Assembly (NCBI GenBank): GCA_964019695.1
Contig: OZ026525.1
Span: 62,156,253-62,220,252, forward strand
From: Loripinus fragilis
Taxonomy: Eukaryota; Mollusca; Bivalvia; Lucinida; Lucinidae
Reading direction: 5' to 3'
Length of the DNA: 64,000 nucleotides
Shown one piece after another: positions 62,955 to 64,000 of the stretch; position 1 is the stretch's first letter; each line of letters opens with the position of its first letter. Position numbers and translations under genes: made by a program. The notes beneath the pieces are model-generated. The model saw nothing but the letters and a program-made list of their open reading frames with translations. It made no database searches and was not told the DNA's origin.

Positions 62955-63068
62955 ATATTATAAGAATCCATCGTGAGGGTGGGATAGAAAAATCTGACCC
63001 GAGATTTAGCATAACGAGGCTTGCCCAGGGAGAGATTTTTCCATCCCACCATCACACGGGATTCTTTT
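62955..63068. mobile_element. Foldback element (AGAATCC...GGATTCT)
   Basis: GAATCC, GGGTGGGATAGAAAAATCT and their complements flank a loop of about 40 bp. Confidence 0.65.
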
Positions 63069-63188
63069 TCTTGCTCACCATTAAATACTGCATCTCAATA
63101 ATTAAAATGGCTCCCAGAAGTTTCTAAATACGCCGAGATGTGACAGCATATGACAACCTCACTTTAACATAACAATGATATCACTTGA

Positions 63189-64000
63189 CGACTACAAGGG
63201 TCATCCAATAAAGAATGAGACTTTTGCTATAGCGCAGTGAATTAACATGCTAGATTTATGAAATCGCATTCAAAGTTAGCACTTCTTTTTGGCTGTTCAC
63301 ATGTTCCATACTCGACGTGCCACATAGTTCCATTTTTTGTAGCTAGGCAACATTAGAAGACTAGTCGAACACGCGTGTACAGCTCACTATAGGTGGTCAC
63401 CATGGCAACAGATTGAGATGTATAGTTTATTTTTCTACTAAAACATGTACATGCTCATGCAATCTGTCTATAACCAATAGGGAAAAGTAATGTTCCAGAG
63501 TCTTCAGCTGTTACCGTGGAAACAAAGCTTAAAAAATCAAGTTTCCAAGAAATATATGGTATTTTTCGCTGGCCTCTTGACTTTAAAAGTTAATATCAAA
63601 TAATCAAAGGCAATTAAAGTGAACAGGATTTTGTTCATGTAACATAAATTACAATCAGCTGCACATGACCATACTTTTTGTAGGATATGCATCGCTAACT
63701 TAGTTACCATGGCAACGCAAAGTAGTGTGTTTATAAAAAATCAAGTAAATTCCTTGCTAGGCAACCAAAATAAAGGATATGCATATTTGGTTCTTCTTTT
63801 ATAGCATTTTATGTAACACTAAGATTGTTCAGTTGAACATTTGATATCAAGAGGTTAAATTCCATCTGTAATCGAAAATAAAGACTTTGAATGATCATGG
63901 GTATGCAAAAATTAATATAAACGTGGCCATGCGTCTTCAGGTCCTTCCACAAAACATCCCGTTACTATGGTAACTGATCAATCACAAACATATTGTTTCT
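63189..64000. mobile_element. Possible mariner-like end and X-box-rich stretch
   Basis: AAGGGTCATCCAATAAAGAATGAGAC at about 63,198 resembles mariner-type termini from memory. No matching right end lies within the window. The stretch carries palindromes at 63,396-63,409, about 63,511, 63,703-63,716 and about 63,961 that fit or nearly fit the RFX X-box. No ORF. Confidence 0.4.

Overview
The window looks like nuclear DNA from a mollusc, most likely a bivalve. It is AT-rich, saturated with small inverted-repeat transposons, and carries pearl/Helitron-like elements built on ~165-bp core repeats, Penelope-like retroelements, tRNA-headed SINEs and a spliced animal gene with long introns. The species cannot be told from the sequence alone. 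No rRNA, functional tRNA, CRISPR or bacterial-type gene was seen.

Positions 1-30,300 are a transposon graveyard: Penelope-like fragments, two TA-flanked ~1-kb TIR elements, a decayed Gypsy-type pol region and a Helitron-like core-repeat array. They are followed by one APE-type LINE that runs from about 8,501 to 26,507. The LINE is split by three later DNA-transposon insertions: a 10,458-bp TTAA-flanked element with ~2-kb inverted arms (12,812-23,269), a 712-bp element (23,329-24,040) and a 1,089-bp TA-flanked element (24,267-25,355). Removing each element with one copy of its target duplication brings the LINE reading frame back into register.

Positions 30,499-59,085 hold the one recognisable host gene, on the + strand. 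It has 11 or 12 coding exons, 301 or 333 codons, and canonical GT/AG junctions whose phases all agree. The product is a CLAMP-domain (flagellar C1a-complex type) protein, best matched to CFAP119/CCDC189 of the ciliary central apparatus. About 97% of the gene is intron, and most intron sequence is MITEs, SINEs, Penelope tails, a probable solo LTR, a 91-bp minisatellite and other repeats. All five full copies of one MITE family inside the gene lie within 125 nt of an exon, and one lies six bases downstream of a 5' splice site.

Positions 59,086-64,000 are intergenic. They contain a poly(A) signal, more MITEs of the same families (three consecutive copies of a family with 4-bp target duplications), a nested pogo-like element, foldback elements, and a terminal stretch rich in palindromes matching the RFX X-box consensus.

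All family names rest on reading the translated motifs and the repeat termini by eye. No database search was run.
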